Of a stretch of 59,284 bases of DNA, positions 33,443 through 41,284 are shown piece after piece. How positions within the stretch are numbered: the stretch's first letter is position 1; each line of letters opens with the position of its first letter. A program made the translations under genes and the position numbers. The notes beneath the pieces were generated by a model, which had not been told where the DNA came from, did no database searches, and saw nothing but the letters and a program-made list of their open reading frames with translations. This DNA comes from Streptomyces sp. A012304 (GTDB lineage: Bacteria; Actinomycetota; Actinomycetes; Streptomycetales; Streptomycetaceae), in assembly GCF_026008495.1 (NCBI RefSeq), contig NZ_BQUN01000188.1, forward strand, positions 119,135-178,418, written 5' to 3'.

Positions 33443-34798
33443 CTAACCGCAGTACTGGGCTTGCTTGCCGATCGACCGGTACATGCAGTCCGCGTTCTCC
33501 AGCAGCTGGAGCACCGCGTCCCGGTTCCGTGCGGTCTCCCGCTCGATGACCTCGTCGGGCGGGTAGAACCCGCCGCCGCCCGCGGAGCCCGGGTACATCT
33601 CGAAGGTGTACCCGAAGATCTTGTGGGTGCCCCACAGGTAGTCGTCGATCGACCCGTCGGTGACGTACAGGTCGCTCGACTGCTCGGGTGTGTACCCGTT
33701 GCTCGCGGCCATCGACCGGCCCACCGTCGCGAAGGCGTTGCGGTCGTCCGCCGTCATCCCGGTGGTGGTGTCGGCGGTGGTGTACCCGAAGGGCCACAGC
33801 ACCAGCTCGCTGTACGTGTGGAAGTCGATGCCGGCCTTGATCTGCTGGACACCGCCCACGACGCGGCTGCGCACGAAGTTGGCGACCACCTTCACCTCGG
33901 GCGCCGACTCGGCCGCCGTCCCCCGGTAGGTCTCGGAGGACGTCGAACCCGAGGAGCCGCCGCAGCAGCCCCACCGGTAGGCCCAGTTGCGGTTGAGGTC
34001 CGTACCGACGTACGAGGAACCGGAGTTGGGCTGGCGGTTCTTGCGCCACGAGCGGTAGGAGCCGGTGGCGACGTCGTACTCGCCGCCGTCCGGGTTGATG
34101 TCCGGGATGATCCAGATCTCCCGGTTGTTGACCATGTTGGTGATCCGGGAGTCGCTGCCGTAGCCGGCGCCCAGCTCGCGGATCAGGTACAGGGCCATTT
34201 CCACGGTGAGGTGCTCACGGGCGTGCTGGTGATGGGTGAACAGCACCTCGGGCTCGGCCTCGTCCGTGCCGACGTTGTCGCTGATCTTGATGGCGACGAT
34301 GTCCCGGCCCTGGTACGACTTGCCGATCACCCGCTTGCTGATGATGCCCGGGTGGGCCGCGACCCGCTGGTCGATCTCCGCGGTCATCTCGGCGAAGTTG
34401 TGGTACCGGGAGTCGGCGGACGGGAAGTCGAACAGCCGCACCTCGCCCTCGGCCGTGCGGTCCGGCGCGGCACCCACCGGCGCGACCTCGTAGCCCTGCG
34501 CGCGCAGCTTCTTGACCTGGTCCGCGCGGCCGGAGACGACGACGGTCTCCTCGTCGGCCTCGTCGACGCTCACCCCGGACGCGGCGATCGCGGTGCGCAT
34601 CTGGGGGGTGCTGTGGTGGATGTGGATCTCGTACTGGCGGATGTCGTCCGCCGAGGGTGCCGCCTTCGGGGCGCTGCCGGCCATCGCGTCGGTGGTGGTG
34701 GCCGAGAGCGGTGCGGCCAGGGCGAGGGCCACGAGGGCGGCGAGGGCCGCGGTGCGTCGGCCGCTGCGGGCGCCTGAGCCGCGTATGCGGAGTCGCAT
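33443..34798 (-). CDS. Secreted zinc carboxypeptidase (M14 family)
   Basis: A 451-residue exported metallocarboxypeptidase. A signal peptide spans about 1-40 (GRRTAALAALVALALAAPLSA). The catalytic domain from about 125 on has the zinc motif HHQHARE (His...Glu), the third zinc ligand in GIDFHTYSE, substrate arginine in NRNW and WRKNR, and the catalytic Glu in YTFEMYP. A propeptide of roughly 80 residues separates signal and enzyme. The ATG at 34798 has AAGGAGA just upstream. It resembles the zinc carboxypeptidase T/SG group. It ends YCG with paired cysteines near the C-terminus. Confidence 0.92.
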   Translation of the reverse strand: MRLRIRGSGARSGRRTAALAALVALALAAPLSATTTDAMAGSAPKAAPSADDIRQYEIHIHHSTPQMRTAIAASGVSVDEADEETVVVSGRADQVKKLRAQGYEVAPVGAAPDRTAEGEVRLFDFPSADSRYHNFAEMTAEIDQRVAAHPGIISKRVIGKSYQGRDIVAIKISDNVGTDEAEPEVLFTHHQHAREHLTVEMALYLIRELGAGYGSDSRITNMVNNREIWIIPDINPDGGEYDVATGSYRSWRKNRQPNSGSSYVGTDLNRNWAYRWGCCGGSSGSTSSETYRGTAAESAPEVKVVANFVRSRVVGGVQQIKAGIDFHTYSELVLWPFGYTTADTTTGMTADDRNAFATVGRSMAASNGYTPEQSSDLYVTDGSIDDYLWGTHKIFGYTFEMYPGSAGGGGFYPPDEVIERETARNRDAVLQLLENADCMYRSIGKQAQYCG

Positions 34799-35176
34799 GA
34801 ACTCTCCTTGTGTCTCCGGGAGTCCGGGGTGGCCGGACGTGTGGGGGAGTGGAGCGGGGGGTGGTTCGACGTGCGACGTGCGGGTGCGGGTGCGACCTGC
34901 GGGTGCGGGTGTGCTGTGCGGGGTGCCGCTCATCGTCGACCTGTGTCATGGCCAGGTCAAGACCGAACAAAGCGTCGGGATGGCTGGATTCGAGCGGAAC
35001 GGGACGGCCCGAGCGGGACGCCGTCCCCGACGGCCGCGCAGTGTACGCATGCTGGGCTGCGTGAACGCGGCCCTAGGTGAAATACACCCGTGAGTGTGAG
35101 CCCGACGTGCATATACGTGCGGCCGGGGGAAGTATGGGGGTCCGCGTAACGAGACACCCCAGAGGACTGGCTGATC
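34799..35176. promoter_or_regulatory. Divergent gap between carboxypeptidase and LAL regulator genes
   Basis: 378 bp with no supportable gene. It contains a twice-repeated TGCGGGTGCGGG stretch near 34880-34915, a direct repeat ACGTGC-ATAT-ACGTGC at 35105-35120, and TACACT on the minus strand (35040-35045) that could be a -10 for the carboxypeptidase. No operator can be assigned. Confidence 0.35.
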
Positions 35177-38080
35177 ATGGGCGGATCAGCGCCACATCGG
35201 GACTGCCACCTGCCGGTGGAGACGACCAGCTTCGTCGACCGGCGCAGCGAACTGGCCGAAGGGCGCGAACTGTTGGTCAGGGCCCGGCTGGTCACCCTGA
35301 CCGGACCCGGCGGGGTCGGCAAGACCCGGCTGGCCGGCCGGATCGCGGCCCGCGTCGCCCGCGCCTTTCCCGACGGCGTCCGGTTCGCGCACCTCTCCGG
35401 TCTTAGCGACCCGGCCCTCGTCCCGCTCGCCGTCGCCACCGCCCTCGGCCTGTACGACTACTCCGACCGGCCCGCGCTGGACGCGCTCGTGGAACGCGTA
35501 CGGGACCGCAGGCTCCTCCTCGTACTCGACAACTGCGAACATCTGCCGGCGGCCTGCGCCGGCCTCGCCGCCGCCCTGCTGCACGGCACCACCGGCGTCC
35601 GGGTCCTCGCCACCAGCCGCCACCGGCTCGGCCTCACCGAGGAACACCTCCTGGACGTACGGCCGTTGCCCGTCCCCGACCCGGACGGTGACCTCTCCGC
35701 CGCCGACGGCTACCCGGCCCTCGCCCTCTTCGCGGACCGGGCCGCCGCCGTCGTCCCCGGCTTCCGGCTCACCGCCGCGAACCGGGCGTCCGTCGCCCGC
35801 CTGTGCCGACGCCTCGACGGCCTGCCCCTCGCCATCGAACTGGCCGCCGTCCGTATGCGCGTCCTCGACGTCGACCAGCTCCTGCGCCGCCTCGACGACC
35901 GCTACCACCTCCTGACCACCGGCAGCCCCACGGTCGCCCCCCGCCACCAGACGCTGCGCGCGGCGATCGACTGGAGCCACGAACTCTGCGACGAGGTGGA
36001 GCAGTTGGTCTGGGCCCGCCTCTCGGTACTCCCGGGCAGCTTCGACCTGGAGACGGCCGAGGCGGTGTGCGGTGCCAGGGAGACGGCACCGGGGGCGGGA
36101 GACGGGGCGCGCGGCGTCACGGGCGCCGGCCGGGGCGCGCCGGGGGCGGCATCCGAGGTGGCGGAGGCGGGGGGTGCGGCGGTGACGGCTGCCCGCGGAA
36201 CCTCGGAAGTGGCAGCCGGGGCGGAGGATGCGGGGCGCGGGGCGCCGGGGGCGGGGTGCGGGGCGGCGGAGGTGGTTTCTGAGGCGGTGGCGACCGTCCG
36301 CCGCGGGCCGGAGGTGGTTTCCGGGGCGGTGGAGACCGTCTGCCGAGCGCCGGGGGCGGTCTGCGAGGTGCCGCAGGCAGGGGGCAGTGCGGCGGAGGCG
36401 GGCTCCGGGCCCCCGGAGGCGGGGGATGGCGTGGGGGAGCGTGAGGCGGGGCGGGGGGCCGGGGACGGTGCGCGGCCGCTGGCCGCGCACACCGTGCTCG
36501 AAGCCGTCACCGGGCTCGTCGACAAGTCGGTGCTGTGCCGGGAGACCGACCCCGCCGGCGGTGTCCGGTTCCGTTTCCTGGACACGCTGCGGGACTACGG
36601 GCTGGAGCGTCTGCGCCGGCTCCCCGGGGAGCAGCACGCCGCACGCACCCGGCTGCGGGACTGGATGCAGCAGCGGGCCACCGCCTGTGAACGCGACTGG
36701 TTCGGCCCCGACCAACCCGCCATCGTCGAGCGCCTCCGCGCCGACCTGGACAACCTCCGCGCCGCCCTCGACTTCAGCCTCACCACCCCCGGCGAGTCCC
36801 GCGCCGCCCTGCGTCTGGCCGGCACCCTGTGGTTCCACTGGCACGCCTGCGGCGCGCCCCGCGAGGGCCGCTACTGGCTCGACCGCGCCCTGGCCGCCAA
36901 CCCCGAGCCCACCCCCGAACGCGCCCGCGCCCTGTGGATCGCCGGCCTGCTCGCCGGCTGCCCCGAGGACCTCACCCGGGGCCTGCGCCGCGCCGAACAG
37001 GCCCGCGACCTCGCCCACCGCCTCGGCGACGCGGCGGAGGCGGCGCACGCCGAGTACGCCATCGGTGTCGTCCGGCTCTTCAGCGACGACCTCACCGGCG
37101 CCCTGGACCACTTCCGGGCCGGCGTCGCACGCGGCCCCGTCCCCGGTCAGCACCTCAGCATCGTCGGCCTCGTCCGCGTCGAACTCGCCTGCGTCCTCAG
37201 CCTCCTGGGCCACGCCGACGAGGCCATCGCGGTCTGCGAGGATACCCGCGTACTCTGCGCCGACCACGGTGAACAGTGGGTCCTGTCGTACGTGGAGCGG
37301 ATGCTGGCCCTCGCGCACACCGTGAAGGGCGACTGGCCGCGGGCGGAGCGGCACGGCAGACAGGCACTGCGCCTCGAACTCCGGGTGCACGACGTCCTCG
37401 GCATGGGCCTCACCCTCGACCTGCTCGCCCGGATCGCCGCCGCGCGCGGCGCCCACGAGCGCGCGGCCGTCCTGCTCGGCGGAGCCGACCGCGCCTGGGC
37501 GGACGTCGACAGCGGCCGCTGGGGCTCGGCAATCCTCGTCGCCACCCGCCGCGACAGCGAGGAATGCGCCCGCCTGGCCCTGGGCCGCACCGCCTACCGC
37601 CGCGCCTACGAACGCGGCGCCGCCCTCGCCCTCGTGGACCTCGTCCACCACGCCCTGGACGACGACGCCCCGGCCGGAAGCCGTACGCCCGCCCCGCCCC
37701 GCGTCGTCCCCGTCCCCGCCACGACCAGGGCCCGGGCGGACAGGCCCGGCAGTGCGGACGGTCCGGGCAGGGCGGACGGCGGCACCCGCGGCCGCCCACC
37801 CCGCTCCCGTGGGCCCGTGCGCGGCACCGCGCCGTCCCCGCACGCACCCCCGCCGCCCGCCGCGCCCCGCGACCCCGCCGCCCCGCCGGACGGCGTCCGG
37901 CTCACCCGCCGGGAGGCCCAGGTGGCCGAACTCGTCGCCGAGGGGCTCGCCAACCAGCAGATCGCCGACCGTCTGGTGATCGCCCGCCGCACGGCCGAGG
38001 GCCACGTGGAACGCATCCTCAGCAAGCTCGGCTTCAGCAACCGCAGCCAGATCGCCGCCTGGGTGGCGGCCCAGCGGTGA
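35177..38080 (+). CDS. LAL-type LuxR regulator with N-terminal ATPase
   Basis: A 967-residue STAND-type regulator. Residues 15-330 are the NTPase: Walker A GPGGVGKTR (Lys49), Walker B LLLVLDNCEH, sensor ATSRHRLGL, and GLPLAIELAA. A winged-helix segment is split by about 130 residues of Gly/Ala/Glu-rich repeat (about 305-435). TPR-like helices run from about 480 to 800 (ALDFSLTTPGESRAALRLAG and onward), then a Pro/Arg-rich linker and a LuxR helix-turn-helix at about 905-965 (LTRREAQVAELVAEGLANQQIADRL). The start at 35177 keeps the CHLPVETTSFVDR block but has only a weak ribosome binding site. It probably activates neighbouring or distant genes in an ATP-dependent way. Confidence 0.88.
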   Translation: MGGSAPHRDCHLPVETTSFVDRRSELAEGRELLVRARLVTLTGPGGVGKTRLAGRIAARVARAFPDGVRFAHLSGLSDPALVPLAVATALGLYDYSDRPALDALVERVRDRRLLLVLDNCEHLPAACAGLAAALLHGTTGVRVLATSRHRLGLTEEHLLDVRPLPVPDPDGDLSAADGYPALALFADRAAAVVPGFRLTAANRASVARLCRRLDGLPLAIELAAVRMRVLDVDQLLRRLDDRYHLLTTGSPTVAPRHQTLRAAIDWSHELCDEVEQLVWARLSVLPGSFDLETAEAVCGARETAPGAGDGARGVTGAGRGAPGAASEVAEAGGAAVTAARGTSEVAAGAEDAGRGAPGAGCGAAEVVSEAVATVRRGPEVVSGAVETVCRAPGAVCEVPQAGGSAAEAGSGPPEAGDGVGEREAGRGAGDGARPLAAHTVLEAVTGLVDKSVLCRETDPAGGVRFRFLDTLRDYGLERLRRLPGEQHAARTRLRDWMQQRATACERDWFGPDQPAIVERLRADLDNLRAALDFSLTTPGESRAALRLAGTLWFHWHACGAPREGRYWLDRALAANPEPTPERARALWIAGLLAGCPEDLTRGLRRAEQARDLAHRLGDAAEAAHAEYAIGVVRLFSDDLTGALDHFRAGVARGPVPGQHLSIVGLVRVELACVLSLLGHADEAIAVCEDTRVLCADHGEQWVLSYVERMLALAHTVKGDWPRAERHGRQALRLELRVHDVLGMGLTLDLLARIAAARGAHERAAVLLGGADRAWADVDSGRWGSAILVATRRDSEECARLALGRTAYRRAYERGAALALVDLVHHALDDDAPAGSRTPAPPRVVPVPATTRARADRPGSADGPGRADGGTRGRPPRSRGPVRGTAPSPHAPPPPAAPRDPAAPPDGVRLTRREAQVAELVAEGLANQQIADRLVIARRTAEGHVERILSKLGFSNRSQIAAWVAAQR
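36268..36351 (+). repeat. 42-bp tandem repeat inside the LAL regulator gene
   Basis: Two in-frame copies, 36268-36309 and 36310-36351, encode EVVSEAVATVRRGP and EVVSGAVETVCRAP. They are the clearest part of a longer degenerate repeat tract (about 36070-36480) that also contains two GRGAPGA units. The unit length is a multiple of three, so the frame survives. Confidence 0.8.
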
Positions 38081-38174
38081 CTTCCGGTCACACCGGACCC
38101 GCTCGCCCCAGCACACCCGCACCGGACCCGCACGACCATCACCCGCCCACCGCTCGCACACAGATGGGGGACCG

Positions 38175-39083
38175 ATGACCACCCAGCCCGCCCCGGTCCA
38201 GGGGGCGTTCGACCACCGTATGGCCGTCTCCGACACGGACGACGCCTTCCTGGCCGCCGCCCTTCCCTTCCTCGCCGAGGGCCTGGCCGCCCCGGACGAA
38301 CCCCCGCCCCTGGCCATCGCCGCCCCCGCCAAACTGGACCTGCTGCGTGACGCCCTCGGCGCCGACGCCGACCGGATCGGCCTCGTCGCGCACACCGACT
38401 GGTACACCGGCTCCGCCGCCAACGCCGTCGCCCGGGCCGCCGGCCACCTCGCCGAACAGGCCGGCCCCGGCGGCCGCGTCCACCTCCTCATGGAACCGGT
38501 GTGGAACGGCCGGGCCGGCCGCTCACCGCGCGAGAGCGCCGAATGGATCCGCTACGAGGCCCTCGCCAACCTTCTCTTCGCCCCGACGGCCACCACCGCC
38601 CTGTGCGTCTACGACACCCGCACCGCCGGCGCCGCCCTCGTCGCCGCCGCGCGCCGCGCCCACCCGGACACCGAGGTGTACGAGGACCCGGTACTGCTGG
38701 CCGCCGAGCTGGACGCCGTCCCGCTGCCGGCGCCCCCCAGCCACGCGCGAGCCCTCACCCGGCCCGCGCGGGGCGCCGTACGGGACTGGGCGGCCGGGCA
38801 GGGTCTGGGCGCCGCCGACGCGGAGCTGTTCGCCACGGCCGTCGGCGAGGCCGCCTCCCTCGGCCCGGTCACCGGCGCCCTGCTGTGGGGCGAGGCCCCC
38901 GGCTGCGTCTGCGAACTGACCCTCGCCCGCCGGATCGCCGACCCGCTGGCCGGCTTCATCCCCCCGCCCACCCCCGACCTGAGCCCCGGCCAGGGTCTCT
39001 GGTTCGCCCGCCAGGTGTGCGCGTACGTCGACATCCGCCCCGCCGGACCCGGTACGACCGCCGTGCGTCTCCAGTACGGGTGA
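38175..39083 (+). CDS. MEDS-domain sensor with histidine-kinase-like ATPase fold
   Basis: A 302-residue protein of the RsbA/anti-sigma regulator type. Residues 10-165 resemble the MEDS (DcmR sensory) domain: HRMAVSDTDDAFLAAALPFLAEGLA, the tail ALCVYD and AHPDTEVYEDP. Residues about 195-300 are a degenerate GHKL ATPase domain (ADAELFATAVGEAASL, then GLWFARQVCAYVDI). It probably senses a ligand and binds an anti-anti-sigma or sigma partner; the target is unknown. Start ATG 38175 has GGGGGA upstream. It follows the LAL regulator and precedes an RsbW-like ATPase. Confidence 0.8.
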   Translation: MTTQPAPVQGAFDHRMAVSDTDDAFLAAALPFLAEGLAAPDEPPPLAIAAPAKLDLLRDALGADADRIGLVAHTDWYTGSAANAVARAAGHLAEQAGPGGRVHLLMEPVWNGRAGRSPRESAEWIRYEALANLLFAPTATTALCVYDTRTAGAALVAAARRAHPDTEVYEDPVLLAAELDAVPLPAPPSHARALTRPARGAVRDWAAGQGLGAADAELFATAVGEAASLGPVTGALLWGEAPGCVCELTLARRIADPLAGFIPPPTPDLSPGQGLWFARQVCAYVDIRPAGPGTTAVRLQYG

Positions 39084-39144
39084 CACCCGTATCTCCGTAG
39101 GGGTGACACCCATGTCTCCGTACGGGTGACACCCGCGTACCCGT
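39076..39144. repeat. Three tandem 23-bp repeats with a palindromic core
   Basis: Units at 39076-39098, 39099-39121 and 39122-39144. Units 1 and 2 differ at four positions; unit 3 diverges at its end. Each contains GGGTG-A-CACCC, a near-perfect inverted repeat spaced 23 bp (about two helical turns) from the next. The first unit overlaps the stop codon of the MEDS gene. They look like an array of protein-binding sites upstream of the 39238 ATPase gene. Confidence 0.75.
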
Positions 39145-39195
39145 ACCTCCCCCGTCCGCGTCCCGTACGTCACAACAGGTACGGAATCAGGTAGT

Positions 39196-39224
39196 CCTCC
39201 CCGTGTACGGGCGGTACGGGGAGG
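39196..39224. promoter_or_regulatory. Hairpin just upstream of the 39238 gene
   Basis: CCTCCCCGT (39196-39204) pairs perfectly with ACGGGGAGG (39216-39224), and the GGGGAGG arm is also the likely ribosome binding site, 13 bases before the ATG. It could be a terminator for the MEDS gene or a leader that masks the site. Confidence 0.45.
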
Positions 39225-39237
39225 CCATCCTGAGATC

Positions 39238-39711
39238 ATGCTGCGACTCTCCGGGGGGCGCCTTTCGGGCCCCGAACCTCCGTACGGTGCCTGTCTGCAA
39301 CCGCCCCTGGGTGCGGGGAACGCGAGCGCCGAGTACGCTCCCCGGCCGACCGCCGTCCGCGAGGCACGCGCGGAGGTACGTCGGCAACTGGAGAAATGGG
39401 GGCTGGCGGAGCGGGACGACCTGGTCGACACGGCCGTACTGCTCGTCAGCGAGCTCGCCACCAACGCCCTGCTGCACTCCGCGAGCCGTTTCCGGCTCAC
39501 GCTGGCCGCCGCGCACGGCGTCCTGCGCTGTGAGGTGTCCGACACCGGCCGCCGCACGCCGCGGGTGCTGGAGGCGGGTGGCGCGGAGAGCGGCCGGGGG
39601 ATGTTCCTGGTGGAGGCGCTGGCCCGGCGCTGGGGCTGCCATCAGGACGGACCGGGCAAGACCGTGTGGTTCGAGCTCGGCACGTGCGGGTGCGACGGCT
39701 GCGGTCGGTGA
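39238..39711 (+). CDS. RsbW-like serine-kinase-fold ATP-binding protein
   Basis: A 157-residue HATPase_c_2 protein of the class abundant in Streptomyces as anti-sigma factors or switch kinases. The N-box is VSELATNALLHS, the G1 box EVSDTG and the G2 box GRGMFLVEALARRWG; the N-terminal 35 residues look disordered. Its partner (a sigma factor or STAS protein) is not adjacent. It sits behind the 23-bp repeats and a hairpin, which suggests it is tightly controlled. Confidence 0.87.
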   Translation: MLRLSGGRLSGPEPPYGACLQPPLGAGNASAEYAPRPTAVREARAEVRRQLEKWGLAERDDLVDTAVLLVSELATNALLHSASRFRLTLAAAHGVLRCEVSDTGRRTPRVLEAGGAESGRGMFLVEALARRWGCHQDGPGKTVWFELGTCGCDGCGR

Positions 39712-39874
39712 CAGCCGGCGCGCTAGTACGACACCGGATGTCCGGCGGGGCTTCGGCACCGGGGTGTGCGGCGGGGCGAGCACACCGGGTCTCCGGCCCG
39801 GGGCTTGAGCACATCGGGTGGAGATCGCGCACACCCCCTTGCCCGACCGGCCCCTTTGGGCTTTCTTGACCTCC

Positions 39875-41200
39875 ATGGCGGACACCACGGGAAACCCCAC
39901 GGACACCGAGGCACCATCCCGCACCGACAACCCCCCTCCCCGCAAGTCCAGTTGGAAGTACATCGGCCCCGGCATCGTCGTCGCGGCGACCGGTGTCGGC
40001 GCAGGCGACCTGGTCGCCACCCTCATCGCCGGCAGCAACTTCGGTTACACCCTGCTGTGGGCGGCGATCGTCGGCTGCCTGGTGAAGATCTCCCTCGCGG
40101 AGGCGGCCGGCCGCTGGCACCTGTCCACCGGCCGCACCCTGTTCGACGGCTGGGCGAGCCTGGGCCGCTGGACGACGTACTTCTTCGTCGTCTACGTCGT
40201 CGTCTGGGGCTTCGTCTACGGCGCGGCGGCGATGTCGTCCAGCGCGCTGCCGTTGCAGGCGCTCTTCCCCGACGTGATGGACCTCAAGTGGTGGGGCGTC
40301 GCCTGCGGGCTGGTGGGCCTGGTGTTCGTCTGGTTCAACAAGTACGAGGTCTTCGAGAAGGTCATGACGGTCCTGGTGGGCGTCATGTTCGTGGTCACCG
40401 TCTACCTCGCGATCCGCGTCACCCCCAACCTCGCGGACGCCTTCGCGGGCCTGCTGCCCGTCCTGCCCGACGAGAAGGACTCGATCCTCAACACCCTCGG
40501 TCTCATCGGCGGCGTCGGCGGCACCATCACCCTCGCCGCCTACGGGTACTGGGTCAACGCCAAGGGCTGGACCAACACCGGCTGGATGAAGGTCATGCGC
40601 CTCGACAACCGGGTCGCGTACGCCACGACCGGCATCTTCGTCATCGCGATGCTCTTCGTCGGCGCCGAGCTGCTGCACTCCGCGAACGTGGCGATCGCGA
40701 GCGGCGACAAGGGCCTGGTCCAGCTCGGCGACATCCTGGAGGCGGAGTACGGCGCGGCGACCGCCAAGTTCTTCCTCATCGGCTTCTTCGCCACCTCCTT
40801 CACCTCCCTGATCGGCGTCTGGCACGGCGTGAGCCTGATGTTCGCGGACTTCGTCGCGCGCTACCGCAACCGCGGGGGCACCACCGGCGACGAGGTGGCC
40901 TCCGGCGCGCGCGAGCGCTCCTGGCCGTTCCGCGCCTACCTGCTGTGGCTGACCTTCCCGCCGATCGTCCTGCTCTTCCAGGGCCAGCCCTTCCGCCTGG
41001 TCATCCTCTACGGCGTCCTGGGCGCCGCCTTCCTGCCGTTCCTCGCGGCGACCCTGATCTGGCTGCTGAACTCGTCCCGCACCCCGAGGGAGTGGCGCAA
41101 CGGGTGGGTCAGCAACGGGATGCTCGCGCTGGCGGGCCTGCTGTTCCTGGCGCTGGCCGTGAAGCAGATCTGGGACCAGCCGTGGTCGGAGTTCTTCTGA
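39875..41200 (+). CDS. Nramp-like transporter with altered metal-site motifs
   Basis: A 441-residue membrane protein with about 11 segments and the overall Nramp fold (GPGIVVAATGVGAGDLVATL in segment 1, SNFGYTLLWAAIVG after it). In typical Nramp proteins segment 1 reads DPGN; here the position reads GAGD. The segment-6 MPH motif is also absent (GGTITLAAYGYW). The two main metal ligands are therefore changed, so Mn/Fe transport cannot be assumed; Mg-type or organic-substrate relatives are alternatives. ATG 39875 is chosen over the frame opening at 39818. It is a single gene, ended by a strong hairpin. Confidence 0.85.
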   Translation: MADTTGNPTDTEAPSRTDNPPPRKSSWKYIGPGIVVAATGVGAGDLVATLIAGSNFGYTLLWAAIVGCLVKISLAEAAGRWHLSTGRTLFDGWASLGRWTTYFFVVYVVVWGFVYGAAAMSSSALPLQALFPDVMDLKWWGVACGLVGLVFVWFNKYEVFEKVMTVLVGVMFVVTVYLAIRVTPNLADAFAGLLPVLPDEKDSILNTLGLIGGVGGTITLAAYGYWVNAKGWTNTGWMKVMRLDNRVAYATTGIFVIAMLFVGAELLHSANVAIASGDKGLVQLGDILEAEYGAATAKFFLIGFFATSFTSLIGVWHGVSLMFADFVARYRNRGGTTGDEVASGARERSWPFRAYLLWLTFPPIVLLFQGQPFRLVILYGVLGAAFLPFLAATLIWLLNSSRTPREWRNGWVSNGMLALAGLLFLALAVKQIWDQPWSEFF

Positions 41201-41231
41201 GGTCCCCGAGCCCTGCTCGGACCCGGTGCAC

Positions 41232-41265
41232 GGCCGGCGCCCCGCCCCCCGACGGGGCGCCGGCC
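41232..41265. terminator. Bidirectional terminator, 13-bp stem
   Basis: GGCCGGCGCCCCG (41232-41244) pairs perfectly with 41253-41265 around an 8-base loop, between the converging transporter and anti-sigma-like genes. Confidence 0.82.
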
Positions 41266-41284
41266 ACCGGGCCGGCGACGGCCG

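Noticed and set aside
36070..36480. Frameshift or sequencing error in the LAL regulator repeat
   Set aside because: The frame is continuous through the tract and the flanking domain blocks are in the same frame; repeat units are multiples of three.
35186..38491. 1101-codon open frame antisense to the LAL regulator
   Set aside because: It mirrors the GC-rich codon bias of the sense gene, has no domain likeness, and the sense strand has clear ATPase and LuxR motifs.
39076..39144. CRISPR-like array
   Set aside because: The three units are directly adjacent with no spacers, and no cas genes are present.
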